Below are positions 8,826 through 17,262 of a stretch of DNA of 64,000 nucleotides, piece by piece. The DNA is from an uncultured Spirochaetaceae bacterium (lineage in GTDB: Bacteria > Spirochaetota > Spirochaetia > Sphaerochaetales > Sphaerochaetaceae): contig CALXKZ010000008.1 of NCBI GenBank assembly GCA_944389065.1, positions 1 through 64,000 of the forward strand, written 5' to 3'. The first letter of the stretch is position 1; every line of letters begins with the position of its first letter. Made by a program: the position numbers and the translations under genes. Under the pieces are notes generated by a model. It had not been told where the DNA came from, did no database searches, and saw only the letters and a list, made by a program, of their open reading frames with translations.

Positions 8826-9863
8826 ATGAAAAAAAGGAGATTATTGATTACCGCGATTCTGATTGTTTCAGCCCTCTCAAGTGTTTTCGCAGCAGCGGAG
8901 TATACAATCAGACTTCCTAGTATCAGTGTTGATTTCACTTCCTTGGGTGGAAGGACAATCATGAATTTCAATTATGCAGCCCAGCTTGCTTTCAAGAACT
9001 ATGTAGAGACGGAATCACAGGGAAGGATCGAGGTAGAGCTATATACTAATTCTTCACTAGGTACCGGGCCTGAAATCCTGCAGCAGTGCATGCTTGGCAT
9101 AATTGAGGCAACAACCACCGGTGAATCGGATCTGTCATCATATTATCCGGCTCTTCAGATGTTCTCGATTCCTTATGAGTTCTCAAACAGAACAGAATTC
9201 TATGCATTCCTTGACAGTGATTACATGGAAGCTATGTATGATGATATCGCAGCAAAGACGAATATCAGGATAATCGCTGATTTTGATAATGGAGGCTTCA
9301 GGAATTTTGCTAATAATGTCCGCCAGATAAAGACTGCTGATGATGTCAAAGGCCTTGCAATACGCAGTATGCAGAATTCTGCTCATGTCTTTGCTTTCAG
9401 AAGCCTTGGCGCTATTCCTACAGCTCTTGCATATAGTGAGCTTTATTCCGCTCTGCAGACTGGAGTTGTTGATGGACAGGAGAACTCTCCAATGGTTATG
9501 CTTGATGGATCCATGTATGAGGTCTGCAAGTATTATTCCCTCGATGGCCATATGATCAGTCCTGCATATATTGCGATTAATGAGTCTTGGCTGAATAGCC
9601 TTCCAGATGATCTGAAGAAGGTTGTGCTTGATGGTGGAAAGATGGCAGAGATTGCTGCAAGAGGAGCCATTGTTTCTGGAGAGGAGCTTGCGATGGAAAT
9701 CATCCGCAATTCCGGAACAGAGATTTATATCCCTACACCAGAAGAGAAAGCAACATTTGAAATTGCCCGCGAACCTGTTATCGAATGGCTTTACGATCAG
9801 CTCGGCGAGGATGTTGTTGATGAATTCATAGCAACCGCAGAAGAGATAAAAGCTCAGGTATAA
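8826..9863 (+). CDS. dctP: TRAP transporter solute-binding protein (DctP family)
   Basis: A 345-residue periplasmic receptor for a carboxylate substrate. A Sec signal peptide (KKRR followed by a hydrophobic run ending near VFAAA) starts the protein. The mature part shows DctP features: LAFKNYVETESQGRIEVELY, QMFSIPYEF, VKGLAIRSMQN with the Arg that salt-bridges the ligand carboxylate, and YSELYSALQTGVVDGQENSP. AAAGGAGA precedes the ATG. It is followed by a large stem-loop before dctQ, which fits the need for more receptor than membrane subunits. The presence of a binding protein and of an Na+-coupled TRAP system indicates a periplasmic space. Confidence 0.95.
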   Translation: MKKRRLLITAILIVSALSSVFAAAEYTIRLPSISVDFTSLGGRTIMNFNYAAQLAFKNYVETESQGRIEVELYTNSSLGTGPEILQQCMLGIIEATTTGESDLSSYYPALQMFSIPYEFSNRTEFYAFLDSDYMEAMYDDIAAKTNIRIIADFDNGGFRNFANNVRQIKTADDVKGLAIRSMQNSAHVFAFRSLGAIPTALAYSELYSALQTGVVDGQENSPMVMLDGSMYEVCKYYSLDGHMISPAYIAINESWLNSLPDDLKKVVLDGGKMAEIAARGAIVSGEELAMEIIRNSGTEIYIPTPEEKATFEIAREPVIEWLYDQLGEDVVDEFIATAEEIKAQV

Positions 9864-9882
9864 GAGAGTCCAGCTACAGGTT

Positions 9883-9940
9883 GTTATGCTAGTGTAAAGC
9901 AAGAATCGGTTTTCATATACGGTCTTGCTTTACACATAAC
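9883..9940 (+). repeat. Intercistronic stem-loop between dctP and dctQ
   Basis: TGTAAAGCAAGA (9893-9904) pairs perfectly with TCTTGCTTTACA (9923-9934), and GTTATG (9883-9888) extends the stem with CATAAC (9935-9940) after a four-base bulge. There is no T-run, so it is more likely an mRNA stabiliser or partial attenuator than a full terminator. Confidence 0.75.
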
Positions 9941-9986
9941 AGAGTTGATTTATCAAAAGGAAATCTATGCTTAAAAGGAGGGAATT

Positions 9987-10502
9987 ATGACGACCAGGGA
10001 AATCCTGACCAAAACATCCGAATATATTGAAAAAATAACGAGTCTGTTTTGTATGATTCTTGCTTTTATAATGTTTTTCTCTGTTCTGATCCAGGTACTT
10101 AATCGTTATCTTCTTCAAACAAGCGCATTCTACTGGACAGAAGAAGTCTCAAGATACTGCATGATTTATCTGGCATTTCTTGGAGCAAATATGCTGGTCA
10201 GAAGAAATACAATGACATCGGTCAGATTTATTGTGGATAGAATCAAGGGAAAGCCTCGGGTGTTCATTGAATTCCTGATTAAGTTCATGATTCTGGCATT
10301 CACGTTCTATGTTTTCATTGTTTCAGTCAGGGAATTGCCAAAATACTCAATAATGGAGAAATCCTCGGCCCTCATGATGAGTATGCTCATTCCAAAGTCG
10401 AGTGTCTTTGTCGGAATGTTCCTGGTGTCTGTCCAGATGGTTCTGGTAATGGCTGTCGATCTGATTGATTGTAAGGAAAAAGGAGGGATGATAAATGATT
10501 GA
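9987..10502 (+). CDS. dctQ: TRAP transporter small membrane subunit (DctQ family)
   Basis: A 171-residue membrane protein with four hydrophobic segments, matching the DctQ fold. The family segment RYLLQTSAFYWTEEVSRYCM (Trp-Thr-Glu-Glu) is present. It forms the small integral part of the transporter with DctM. A strong AAAAGGAGGG precedes the ATG, and the 3' end overlaps dctM by eight bases, so the two are translationally coupled. Confidence 0.93.
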   Translation: MTTREILTKTSEYIEKITSLFCMILAFIMFFSVLIQVLNRYLLQTSAFYWTEEVSRYCMIYLAFLGANMLVRRNTMTSVRFIVDRIKGKPRVFIEFLIKFMILAFTFYVFIVSVRELPKYSIMEKSSALMMSMLIPKSSVFVGMFLVSVQMVLVMAVDLIDCKEKGGMIND

Positions 10503-11787
10503 TTTTGCTATTGCAATGGCTGTGCTTATCGGAACAATATTGATAGGTATACCTATTTCCTATTCTATGGGAATCACTGGAGTATTCTATATTCTATTGG
10601 TAGAGCCACGTTTCATTGCAGTTGTTCCTAGCAGATTGTTCGCTGGAATAGATCAATTTCAGTTATTGGCTATTCCTTTCTTCCTCTTAGCAGCAGACGT
10701 AATGATCCATTCGGATATTTCCGGAAAACTATTTGATTTCGTCAGATTGTTCGTCGGCCGGTTCAGAGGTGGTCTTGCTTATGTGAATGTTCTTGCTTCA
10801 ACGCTTTTCGGAAGTATATCAGGAACAGCTTTAGGCGATATCGCTTCTCTCGGGCAGGTTGAGATGAAGGAAATGAGCAAAAGGGGATATAATCCGGATT
10901 TTGCCTGTGCGCTTACGGCAGCTTCGTCTTTGCAGTCTCCTCTTGTCCCTCCTTCAAATATAGCAGTTCTTTATGCCAGCGTAATGGGATTATCCGTAGG
11001 TGCATTGTTTCTTGGTGGTGCTCTTCCTGGATTGATGATGGGATTGAGCCAGGTCCTTTACATATTCGCTATAAGAAAAAAGAAGAATTTCCCGCGTGAT
11101 ACAGAGAAGAGGACAAGAAAGGAAATACTGGCGATTATCGGCCATGGTCTGATAACAATGGGTATGCCTTTTATAATTGTCGGCGGTATTCTCGGTGGAT
11201 TCTTCACAGCAACAGAGGCTGCGAATGTAGCATGTGTTTATGCGCTTATCCTGGGCTTCATAGTTTATAGGAATTATCATGTGAATGATTTCTTCAAGTC
11301 CTTGCGTGAACTCTCAAGGCAGATGGCAGATGTATTCATGATCATCTCATTTGCATCGGTGTTCGCATGGATAATGGGAATGGAGAAGATCCCTGATCAG
11401 ATTGCGACTATCATGCTTAGTATGAGCGATAACAAGTATTTGCTTCTGCTTATAGTGAATATATTCCTGCTTATTGTAGGAATGTGGATGGATACAGGAG
11501 CAGCTATCATACTATTTGCACCGATTTTAGGTCCGATTTTCTACCAGATAGGTATTCACCCTGTTCATTTTGCTGTTTTAATGTTAGTAAATCTGACAGT
11601 AGGTCTTGTAACACCTCCTGTAGGAGTTGTTCTTTACGCTGCGTGCTCGGTAGGAAAAAGGAAGTTTGAGAATGTTGTTCGGGAATTGGTGCCATTCTTT
11701 ATTCTGTCTGGTATCTGCTTATTGCTCGTTACTTATATTCCATTCTTCTCTATCTGGCTTCCACAGGTGCTGGGATTTATCGATTAG
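10495..11787 (+). CDS. dctM: TRAP transporter large permease (DctM family)
   Basis: A 430-residue polytopic permease that moves the substrate with Na+. Characteristic stretches are LLAIPFFLLAADVM, ASTLFGSISGTALGDIASLG and LQSPLVPPSNIAVLYASVMG, followed by the second-half repeat with MWMDTGAAIILFAPILGP and NLTVGLVTPPVGVVLYAACS. The length is usual for a standalone DctM. It starts inside the end of dctQ and is followed 14 bases later by the regulator gene. Confidence 0.95.
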   Translation: MIDFAIAMAVLIGTILIGIPISYSMGITGVFYILLVEPRFIAVVPSRLFAGIDQFQLLAIPFFLLAADVMIHSDISGKLFDFVRLFVGRFRGGLAYVNVLASTLFGSISGTALGDIASLGQVEMKEMSKRGYNPDFACALTAASSLQSPLVPPSNIAVLYASVMGLSVGALFLGGALPGLMMGLSQVLYIFAIRKKKNFPRDTEKRTRKEILAIIGHGLITMGMPFIIVGGILGGFFTATEAANVACVYALILGFIVYRNYHVNDFFKSLRELSRQMADVFMIISFASVFAWIMGMEKIPDQIATIMLSMSDNKYLLLLIVNIFLLIVGMWMDTGAAIILFAPILGPIFYQIGIHPVHFAVLMLVNLTVGLVTPPVGVVLYAACSVGKRKFENVVRELVPFFILSGICLLLVTYIPFFSIWLPQVLGFID

Positions 11788-11801
11788 AGTAGTTGGTGAT
11801 T

Positions 11802-12509
11802 ATGAATAATGGTAGAAACAATGTACTTGATGAAGTAGTTGATAAACTGAGAATCCTTATTCTGTCTGATGAGTGTGAGGAAAATGAGAAGATTCCTGCA
11901 GAGACGAAGCTTGCAGATCGGTTCGGGGTCGCAAGACCCACGATCCGTGAAGCGTGCCGGATATTGGAGGCTAAGGGCTATGTCCAGCGTGTTCCGGACA
12001 GGGGTGTCTTTGTAGTAAGCAAGAATCCAAGTGGAAAAGGGGAGCAGGAGAATACAGTCTATTGGTTTGAAGAGCATAAGATTGAGCAGGAGAATATATT
12101 AAAGGTAAGGCTGGTTCTGGAGTCGCTTGCGATTGAAGAGGTTGTAAGGAATAAAACCTGGAATTCTACATATTCCGCTTTGTCTGAGAATTATAAAAGA
12201 TTTCTAGGTGATGGATTTGTTCCATCGAATGCTGAATACTATACATGGCTTGATGAAGAGTTCCACAGGATCATATGGAATGCTTCAAGGAATGAATTCC
12301 TGATACATACTTGCAATTCGGTCCTGATTCCCGTCCTCAGGGATATGCGATTGAATTCTTTAAAGGAAGAGGTCAACTGGCAAAGTGCAGCCCATGCTCA
12401 TGAAAAGATACTCTACACGATAAAAAAAGGTAATCCTACTCAGATTATAAAGGAGTTCTCGGATCATATCAGGCAGGTAAGTGCATTGTTCTATCAGATA
12501 ACAAAATAG
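11802..12509 (+). CDS. GntR-family regulator, FadR (FCD) subfamily
   Basis: A 235-residue regulator. The N-terminal winged helix shows IPAETKLADRFGVARPTIRE and LEAKGYVQRVPDRGVFVV. The C-terminal all-helical FCD ligand domain has metal-type residues in LDEEFHRIIWNASRNEFLI and AAHAHEKILYTI. Such proteins usually repress carboxylate catabolic genes until an acid ligand binds. It lies within the operon it probably controls, and the TTGTnnnACAA sites between the two divergent operons are its likely targets. The ATG at 11802 is preferred over an in-frame TTG at 11793. Confidence 0.9.
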   Translation: MNNGRNNVLDEVVDKLRILILSDECEENEKIPAETKLADRFGVARPTIREACRILEAKGYVQRVPDRGVFVVSKNPSGKGEQENTVYWFEEHKIEQENILKVRLVLESLAIEEVVRNKTWNSTYSALSENYKRFLGDGFVPSNAEYYTWLDEEFHRIIWNASRNEFLIHTCNSVLIPVLRDMRLNSLKEEVNWQSAAHAHEKILYTIKKGNPTQIIKEFSDHIRQVSALFYQITK

Positions 12510-12525
12510 TTTATCTGGAGGATTT

Positions 12526-13593
12526 ATGTTTGAATATGACAGTCTGCGTGTAGGCGCAGGAAAATTCATATATGGTTCTGGTAGCATAAAAGCATTGACC
12601 AGAGAGATTATCTCTCTTGGTAGCAGACCATTGATCATAATAGGTAGCATAGCTAAAGCGGTTATCGATAAGTTCGTGGATTTCTCGGATTTTCCTTCTT
12701 TGGGGATTTTCCCGGAGATAATCATCCATGATGGAGTCTGTTCTAAAGAATTCGCCCATCAATATGCTTCGATTGCGCTTGCTGCAAGGTGCACTTGCAT
12801 TGTTGGAATCGGAGGTGGAAAGAATCTGGATCTGGCAAAGTGCACAAGCGTGTTCTCTGATCTGCCGGTGATAACAGTTCCGACTTCGATAGCAACCTGC
12901 GTTGCTTCTTCGACGATCTGCGTTATGTATGATGAGAACGGAAGAAGCGATGGGTCGGTATCAATGCATAAGGAATGTGATACGGTTATCGCTGATACTG
13001 ATGTAATTGCAACTCAGCCGAAGCGCCTGCTGGCTTCTGGAATTCTTGATTCTATGGCTAAATATCCAGAGGTACAGCATGGGCAGAAGATCGAGAGTTA
13101 TGCGGATTGCGATCTGGAGAAATACATTTCATATGTCAATTCCAAAGCGCTGCATGAATTCATATTCAATGAAGCTAAAACAGTCTATGACGGTAAAGGC
13201 AAACTGGATGAGTTCATACTTTCCCTTCTGCTGCATACATCTTTGATAAGCGGTTTCGCAAGAGGATCAAATCAGCAGAAATTGGCTCATGGCATTTATT
13301 ATTATGCTAGGACAGTCTTCACCGATGAATGCCGGAAATTCCTTCATGGGGAAATCGTTGCAGTAGGAATCCCTTTGCAGCTTTATTTCAATGGTGCTTC
13401 CAGCGAGGAAATCTCTGAAGTCAGAAGTCTTATGGAGTATATGAATATGCCATTGTCATTAACAGAGATAGGCTTTGATGTTTCCAGCAAGGAGAGCCGG
13501 AAAGCCTTAGTGGACTATCTGATTGACAGTACAGTTGATGTAAATGAAGAGGATCGCGGCAAATTGGAGAAAGGTTTGGATCTGATAGTCTGA
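12526..13593 (+). CDS. Iron-containing alcohol dehydrogenase, GldA-like
   Basis: A 355-residue NAD-dependent dehydrogenase of the glycerol dehydrogenase branch. The dinucleotide motif is GIGGGKNLDLAK and the loop VPTSIATCVASST follows. Metal ligands are recognisable as the Asp in GILDSMAKYPE and the His residues in QKLAHGIYY and KFLHGEIVAVG. GldA relatives include glycerol dehydrogenase and hydroxycarboxylate dehydrogenases such as HcxA (YbdH) of E. coli. In this operon it probably reduces or oxidises a short hydroxyacid or aldehyde made by the lyase. It is 16 bases after the regulator gene and has a GGAGG ribosome binding site. A hairpin follows. Confidence 0.88.
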   Translation: MFEYDSLRVGAGKFIYGSGSIKALTREIISLGSRPLIIIGSIAKAVIDKFVDFSDFPSLGIFPEIIIHDGVCSKEFAHQYASIALAARCTCIVGIGGGKNLDLAKCTSVFSDLPVITVPTSIATCVASSTICVMYDENGRSDGSVSMHKECDTVIADTDVIATQPKRLLASGILDSMAKYPEVQHGQKIESYADCDLEKYISYVNSKALHEFIFNEAKTVYDGKGKLDEFILSLLLHTSLISGFARGSNQQKLAHGIYYYARTVFTDECRKFLHGEIVAVGIPLQLYFNGASSEEISEVRSLMEYMNMPLSLTEIGFDVSSKESRKALVDYLIDSTVDVNEEDRGKLEKGLDLIV

Positions 13594-13621
13594 TTATTCT
13601 GAGGATTGCAGCTTGAAAGCT

Positions 13622-13657
13622 ATGGGCCGGTATGAGTTCAGATATACCGACCCATTT
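13622..13657 (+). terminator. Terminator of the lyase-TRAP operon
   Basis: ATGGG-C-CGGTAT pairs with ATACCG-A-CCCAT around a short loop, followed by a TTTTC tract. One mismatch in the stem and a short T-run make it moderate in strength. Confidence 0.6.
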
Positions 13658-13688
13658 TCATGGAGGATGGAATCAGCATTTAAATGAT

Positions 13689-13717
13689 AAAAACAGGGAA
13701 CCTTCTCAAGTTCCCTG
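13689..13717 (-). terminator. Terminator of ackA
   Basis: On the minus strand CAGGGAAC, an eight-base loop and GTTCCCTG form a perfect stem followed by TTTTT. It lies 20 bases after the ackA stop. Confidence 0.85.
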
Positions 13718-13737
13718 CAATAGCCTCTGTCTGCTGA

Positions 13738-15102
13738 TCAGCACCCTGATACTGAGCAGGATGACTTTCCTGGAGGAAGCGCTATGATCCTCTCAAGTTC
13801 CGGCTTCTTCTTCAGGTTCTCTTTAAGACCTCTGGCTCTTGCCTTGTTGACATAGTCCGGGCTTTCGAATGTGTAGTGGAAGTTTGTATGGACGTCATAT
13901 GTGCCGTTCATCAGCGCATATGCATCCTCTGTGATTACAAGCTCCTCATCTGTCGGGATGACGAAGATCTTCACAGGGCTCTCATCCTTTGAAATGCATG
14001 TCTCTGCGTTGCGGCAGTGAGAGAGGTTGTTCTTTTCCTCATCAAGCATGATTCCAAGACCTTCAAGTCCTTCGCAGGCTCCTTTCCTGATATGCTCGCC
14101 CATCTCTCCTACACCTGCTGTGAATACGATTGCATCGACACGTCCTAGAAGTGCGGCATATGCTCCGATATACTTCTTGATCCTGTGTGTCTCCATTGCA
14201 ACACCGAGAGCAGCTTTCTTATCTCCATTGTCAGCAGCCTGATGCACATCACGTCTGTCAGACATGCCGCAGATGCCTACGAGGCCTGACTTCTTGTTGA
14301 GATATGTATCCATATCCTTGGCTGTAAGACCAGTATTGTTGCAGATATATGGGATGATCGCAGGATCGATATCCCCTGATCTTGTTCCCATGACGAGACC
14401 TTCAAGCGGAGTCAGTCCCATTGATGTCTCAATGCATACACCGTTCTTTACAGCACATGCTGATGCACCATTTCCGATATGGAGGACAATCACATTTGTA
14501 TCCTTGCTTTCCTTGCCGAGAAGGAGAGCCGCTCTCTTGGAGCAGTAGAGATGGCTTGTTCCATGGAATCCATAGCGGCGTACATTGTATTTCTCATACC
14601 ACTCATATGGGACAGCATACATGAAAGCTTCCTCTGGCATCGTCTGATGGAATGCCGTATCCATGACAATAGCGTTTGGAACACCTGGCATAAGCTTTCT
14701 TGCAGCTTCAATGCCCATGATGTTGGCTGGCATATGAAGAGGACCGAGCGGAATAAGGGTCTTGAGCTGCTCGACAACCTCATCTGTTACAAGAGTCGAC
14801 TTCTTGAAAAGCTCACCTCCATGGAGGACTCTGTGTCCTACAGCCCCGATTTCATCGAGGGACTTGATGCATCCATATTCCGGATCGACAAGCATCTTGA
14901 GAATCAGCTCAATAGCCTCTTTATGGGTAGGAGAAGTGAAACGGGCCTCATATACGGGCTTACCCGCGGATTTCTGCTCAATAGTAGAGTAGTCAAGTCC
15001 GATGCGTTCCACTACACCAACAGATAGAACGTCCTTTTCCTCCCAGTCATAAACCTGGTATTTGGCAGACGAGCTGCCACAGTTCAGCGTTAGAATAACC
15101 AT
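13738..15102 (-). CDS. ackA: Acetate kinase with C-terminal extension
   Basis: Acetate kinase makes ATP and acetate from acetyl phosphate, ending mixed-acid or acetogenic fermentation. The N-terminal [16 protein letters not shown], the acetokinase signature [36 protein letters not shown] and the adenine-site region [12 protein letters not shown] are all present. At about 454 residues it is roughly 50 longer than usual. The extra C-terminal tail (after VITEDAYAL) is charged and ends in KSSCSVSGC. The ATG at 15102 is chosen for its AGGAG site and for fit to the family; an upstream in-frame start would add 16 unrelated residues. No phosphotransacetylase gene is adjacent. Confidence 0.96.
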   Translation of the reverse strand: MVILTLNCGSSSAKYQVYDWEEKDVLSVGVVERIGLDYSTIEQKSAGKPVYEARFTSPTHKEAIELILKMLVDPEYGCIKSLDEIGAVGHRVLHGGELFKKSTLVTDEVVEQLKTLIPLGPLHMPANIMGIEAARKLMPGVPNAIVMDTAFHQTMPEEAFMYAVPYEWYEKYNVRRYGFHGTSHLYCSKRAALLLGKESKDTNVIVLHIGNGASACAVKNGVCIETSMGLTPLEGLVMGTRSGDIDPAIIPYICNNTGLTAKDMDTYLNKKSGLVGICGMSDRRDVHQAADNGDKKAALGVAMETHRIKKYIGAYAALLGRVDAIVFTAGVGEMGEHIRKGACEGLEGLGIMLDEEKNNLSHCRNAETCISKDESPVKIFVIPTDEELVITEDAYALMNGTYDVHTNFHYTFESPDYVNKARARGLKENLKKKPELERIIALPPGKSSCSVSGC

Positions 15103-15220
15103 GCTGTTTTCTCCTGTAACAGAAATTAATGCAGGTCTAAAGGTTATCACTAATAATCTGAAAAGTACATATTATTGCCTGAAACATGTCAGAAAAGACT
15201 ATCTACTGCGTATAATATAT

Positions 15221-16258
15221 ATGCGAGGATTTATTTTTGCCGCTTTCTTGATTCTGTGTCTTTCATTTCAGGTTCATGCTGCAAAGCTGTCAGCGTATGG
15301 CAGCCGGTTCTCATTTTCCGGAGAAGAGTATTCCGTCTCTTTCTCCTCCGGGAATATTTCAATCAGAAGCAAGTATTTCAGTACTGGTGAGATAGGTAGA
15401 TTCGGACTTCTGAGAACGATCTCCGATCCTTATTCATCTGTTTTCAGTCTCCGTCCTGAAGTCTCGGTGCATCAGAGGAATGTACGGCAGAGCGGAGTTG
15501 CGATCGGTATGGATGCTCTGACAGCAGGATTCTCGCTTGATGAGCGTCCGCTTGTATTCGTATATTCAGGGAATGAATACATAGAAGGAGCGCTCCTGTT
15601 CGCTTTTCCAGGAATGGCTGACGATGAAAGCTATCTGGAAAACGGTCTTTCATCTTCCCATTTCCCAATTCTGTATGCGGGAATCGGGGGTGGCTGGAAG
15701 TTCTTCCGGGCAGTAGGCATAGCATCATTTTCGCCGGAGATGGGAGTGGAGCTTTTTGGTGCAGCCGGACTGTACTGGGGAAAGTATTCAATCTACATAC
15801 TCGGCGGGGATACGATACCGATATATGGAAGAAGGGATGGCCGGACATGGGGGCTTAAGGTTTCAATAGGAGAGGCCGGTTTCAGATCGGATTTCTCCGT
15901 TGTATTCGGCCGGGCCCCAGTCTATTCCTCTGATTTCCTTCCTGTCCGTGCGTCAATCCGGTCAGAGCTTGAGATCCATGGTCTGATGATATATTCATCA
16001 ATGGAATATTCCTTCTCGGCAAAAGGAAAAGTCCATAAAAGGGACAGAATCATATTCCGCTATCAGGGATTTTCCATTGGATATGACACAGAAGGGGGCG
16101 CGATTATCTCATATGAGCACGATGTCCTCGAGATAGGGTATGAGGATAGGAAAGTTTATGCAGAGATCACAATCGATCTAGGAAGCGACATGGTGGCAGC
16201 GGAAATCAGGCTTTCCTCAGATGGCTCTGCTGAGACAGCTCTTTCCATCTCTCTCTGA
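15221..16258 (+). CDS. Secreted beta-rich protein of unknown function
   Basis: A 345-residue protein I do not recognise. It begins with a signal peptide (MRGFIFAAFLILCLSFQ followed by VHAA). The mature part is rich in alternating polar and aromatic residues, with many short strands ending in aromatic residues and frequent GG and SYG-type turns. This pattern would suit a beta-barrel or beta-sandwich envelope protein. A TATAAT sits four bases before the ATG and no Shine-Dalgarno is seen. The last 53 bases overlap the convergent murB gene. Confidence 0.7.
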   Translation: MRGFIFAAFLILCLSFQVHAAKLSAYGSRFSFSGEEYSVSFSSGNISIRSKYFSTGEIGRFGLLRTISDPYSSVFSLRPEVSVHQRNVRQSGVAIGMDALTAGFSLDERPLVFVYSGNEYIEGALLFAFPGMADDESYLENGLSSSHFPILYAGIGGGWKFFRAVGIASFSPEMGVELFGAAGLYWGKYSIYILGGDTIPIYGRRDGRTWGLKVSIGEAGFRSDFSVVFGRAPVYSSDFLPVRASIRSELEIHGLMIYSSMEYSFSAKGKVHKRDRIIFRYQGFSIGYDTEGGAIISYEHDVLEIGYEDRKVYAEITIDLGSDMVAAEIRLSSDGSAETALSISL

Positions 16259-17195
16259 ATGATCCTAAGAGCGTGATTGATGGCTCCAGCATGATCCCTG
16301 TTTCTTCATATACCCTCTCTGCTGTTTTCAATATCAGGGAGAATATCTCATCTGATGTGCATCCTTCATATGTGAAGATGCAGTTGCTCTGATAATCGGA
16401 GAACTCAGCCCTTATTCCCGGGTCTCTTATGAATCCTGCCTGGCGTATAAGGTCCGCGGCTTTCATGTCTGCCAGATCACGGAAAACCTCACCTGCGCAT
16501 CTCCTGCATGGAGGTATGAACATCAGCTCTACGAATTTCTCTTTCCGCAGCCTTGCTTCAGCCGTGGCTTTTGAATGCTTGAGTCTGAGAGCGACATTCA
16601 CGATGATCTCATCTTCCGAGAAGGCTGAATCCTGCAGTGAGAATGTATCTGGATAGAATGTCCTTCTGTGTATTCTTCCATCAGTTGTCACATAGTCCGC
16701 ATAGAAGAAAGCATTGGATATTGATCTGTTGTTTGCAGATGCGTTTATCGAAAGAGCTCCTGCTATGGTTCCTGGGATTCCGCCCAGCTCCTCAAGCCCT
16801 ATGAGATTATGGTCGATTGCTATGTTGATTATCCCGTCAAGCATTTCTCCGGGGCCTGCGGTCAGCAGATCTCCTCGTATTGTTATGCCTTTCATGCTCC
16901 TTGTTGATATCAGCAGCCCTGATATCCCGCTTTCAGGGGCAAGTATGTGAGAGCCTGCTCCGATGACTTCAATATGGAGCCCGCGTTCTGATGCAAGGTG
17001 CAGCACCGACAGAAGCTCATCCGTTGTCCGGGGCTCCGCATAGAATTCAGCATTCCCTCCGGCTCTGAAGAGACTTATCTCCTTTATGCTGAAATCCTCT
17101 GCGAGGGTAATGCCCCCTCCCTTCATGCTCTGCATGGAAAAATGATACACGAGATTCTGCATATGCAACAGGCCTCTGGTCTTTGACTTGATCAT
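16206..17195 (-). CDS. murB: Divergent UDP-N-acetylenolpyruvoylglucosamine reductase-like protein
   Basis: MurB reduces the enolpyruvyl group to make UDP-N-acetylmuramate. This 329-residue protein keeps the FAD-domain frame: SLFRAGGNAEFYAEP, VIGAGSHILAPESGISG and GLEELGGIPGTIAGAL. The C-terminal region follows the family pattern (AADLIRQAGF, GIMLEPSITLLG). Two catalytic positions look altered: the usual aGSvFkNP is AGEVFRDL, so the proton-donor Ser aligns with Glu, and the terminal LEPEv motif is LEPSI, so the catalytic Glu aligns with Ser. It may be a diverged or repurposed reductase. The ATG at 17195 has a TATTAT six bases upstream and no ribosome binding site; Met residues further in are possible starts. 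Confidence 0.8.
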   Translation of the reverse strand: MIKSKTRGLLHMQNLVYHFSMQSMKGGGITLAEDFSIKEISLFRAGGNAEFYAEPRTTDELLSVLHLASERGLHIEVIGAGSHILAPESGISGLLISTRSMKGITIRGDLLTAGPGEMLDGIINIAIDHNLIGLEELGGIPGTIAGALSINASANNRSISNAFFYADYVTTDGRIHRRTFYPDTFSLQDSAFSEDEIIVNVALRLKHSKATAEARLRKEKFVELMFIPPCRRCAGEVFRDLADMKAADLIRQAGFIRDPGIRAEFSDYQSNCIFTYEGCTSDEIFSLILKTAERVYEETGIMLEPSITLLGSFRERWKELSQQSHLRKA

Positions 17196-17201
17196 TTGGC
17201 T

Positions 17202-17230
17202 ATAATATCTTTAAAGGGTATTCCGATCAG
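17202..17230 (-). promoter_or_regulatory. murB promoter with start-proximal -10
   Basis: On the minus strand CTGATC, 17 bp and TATTAT (17202-17207) end six bases before the murB ATG. On the plus strand the overlapping TATAAT at 17201-17206 could serve cysS, so the divergent pair may share this AT core. Confidence 0.4.
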
Positions 17231-17262
17231 GAATCCTATGCTTTCCCTGTTAGGAGGGGATT

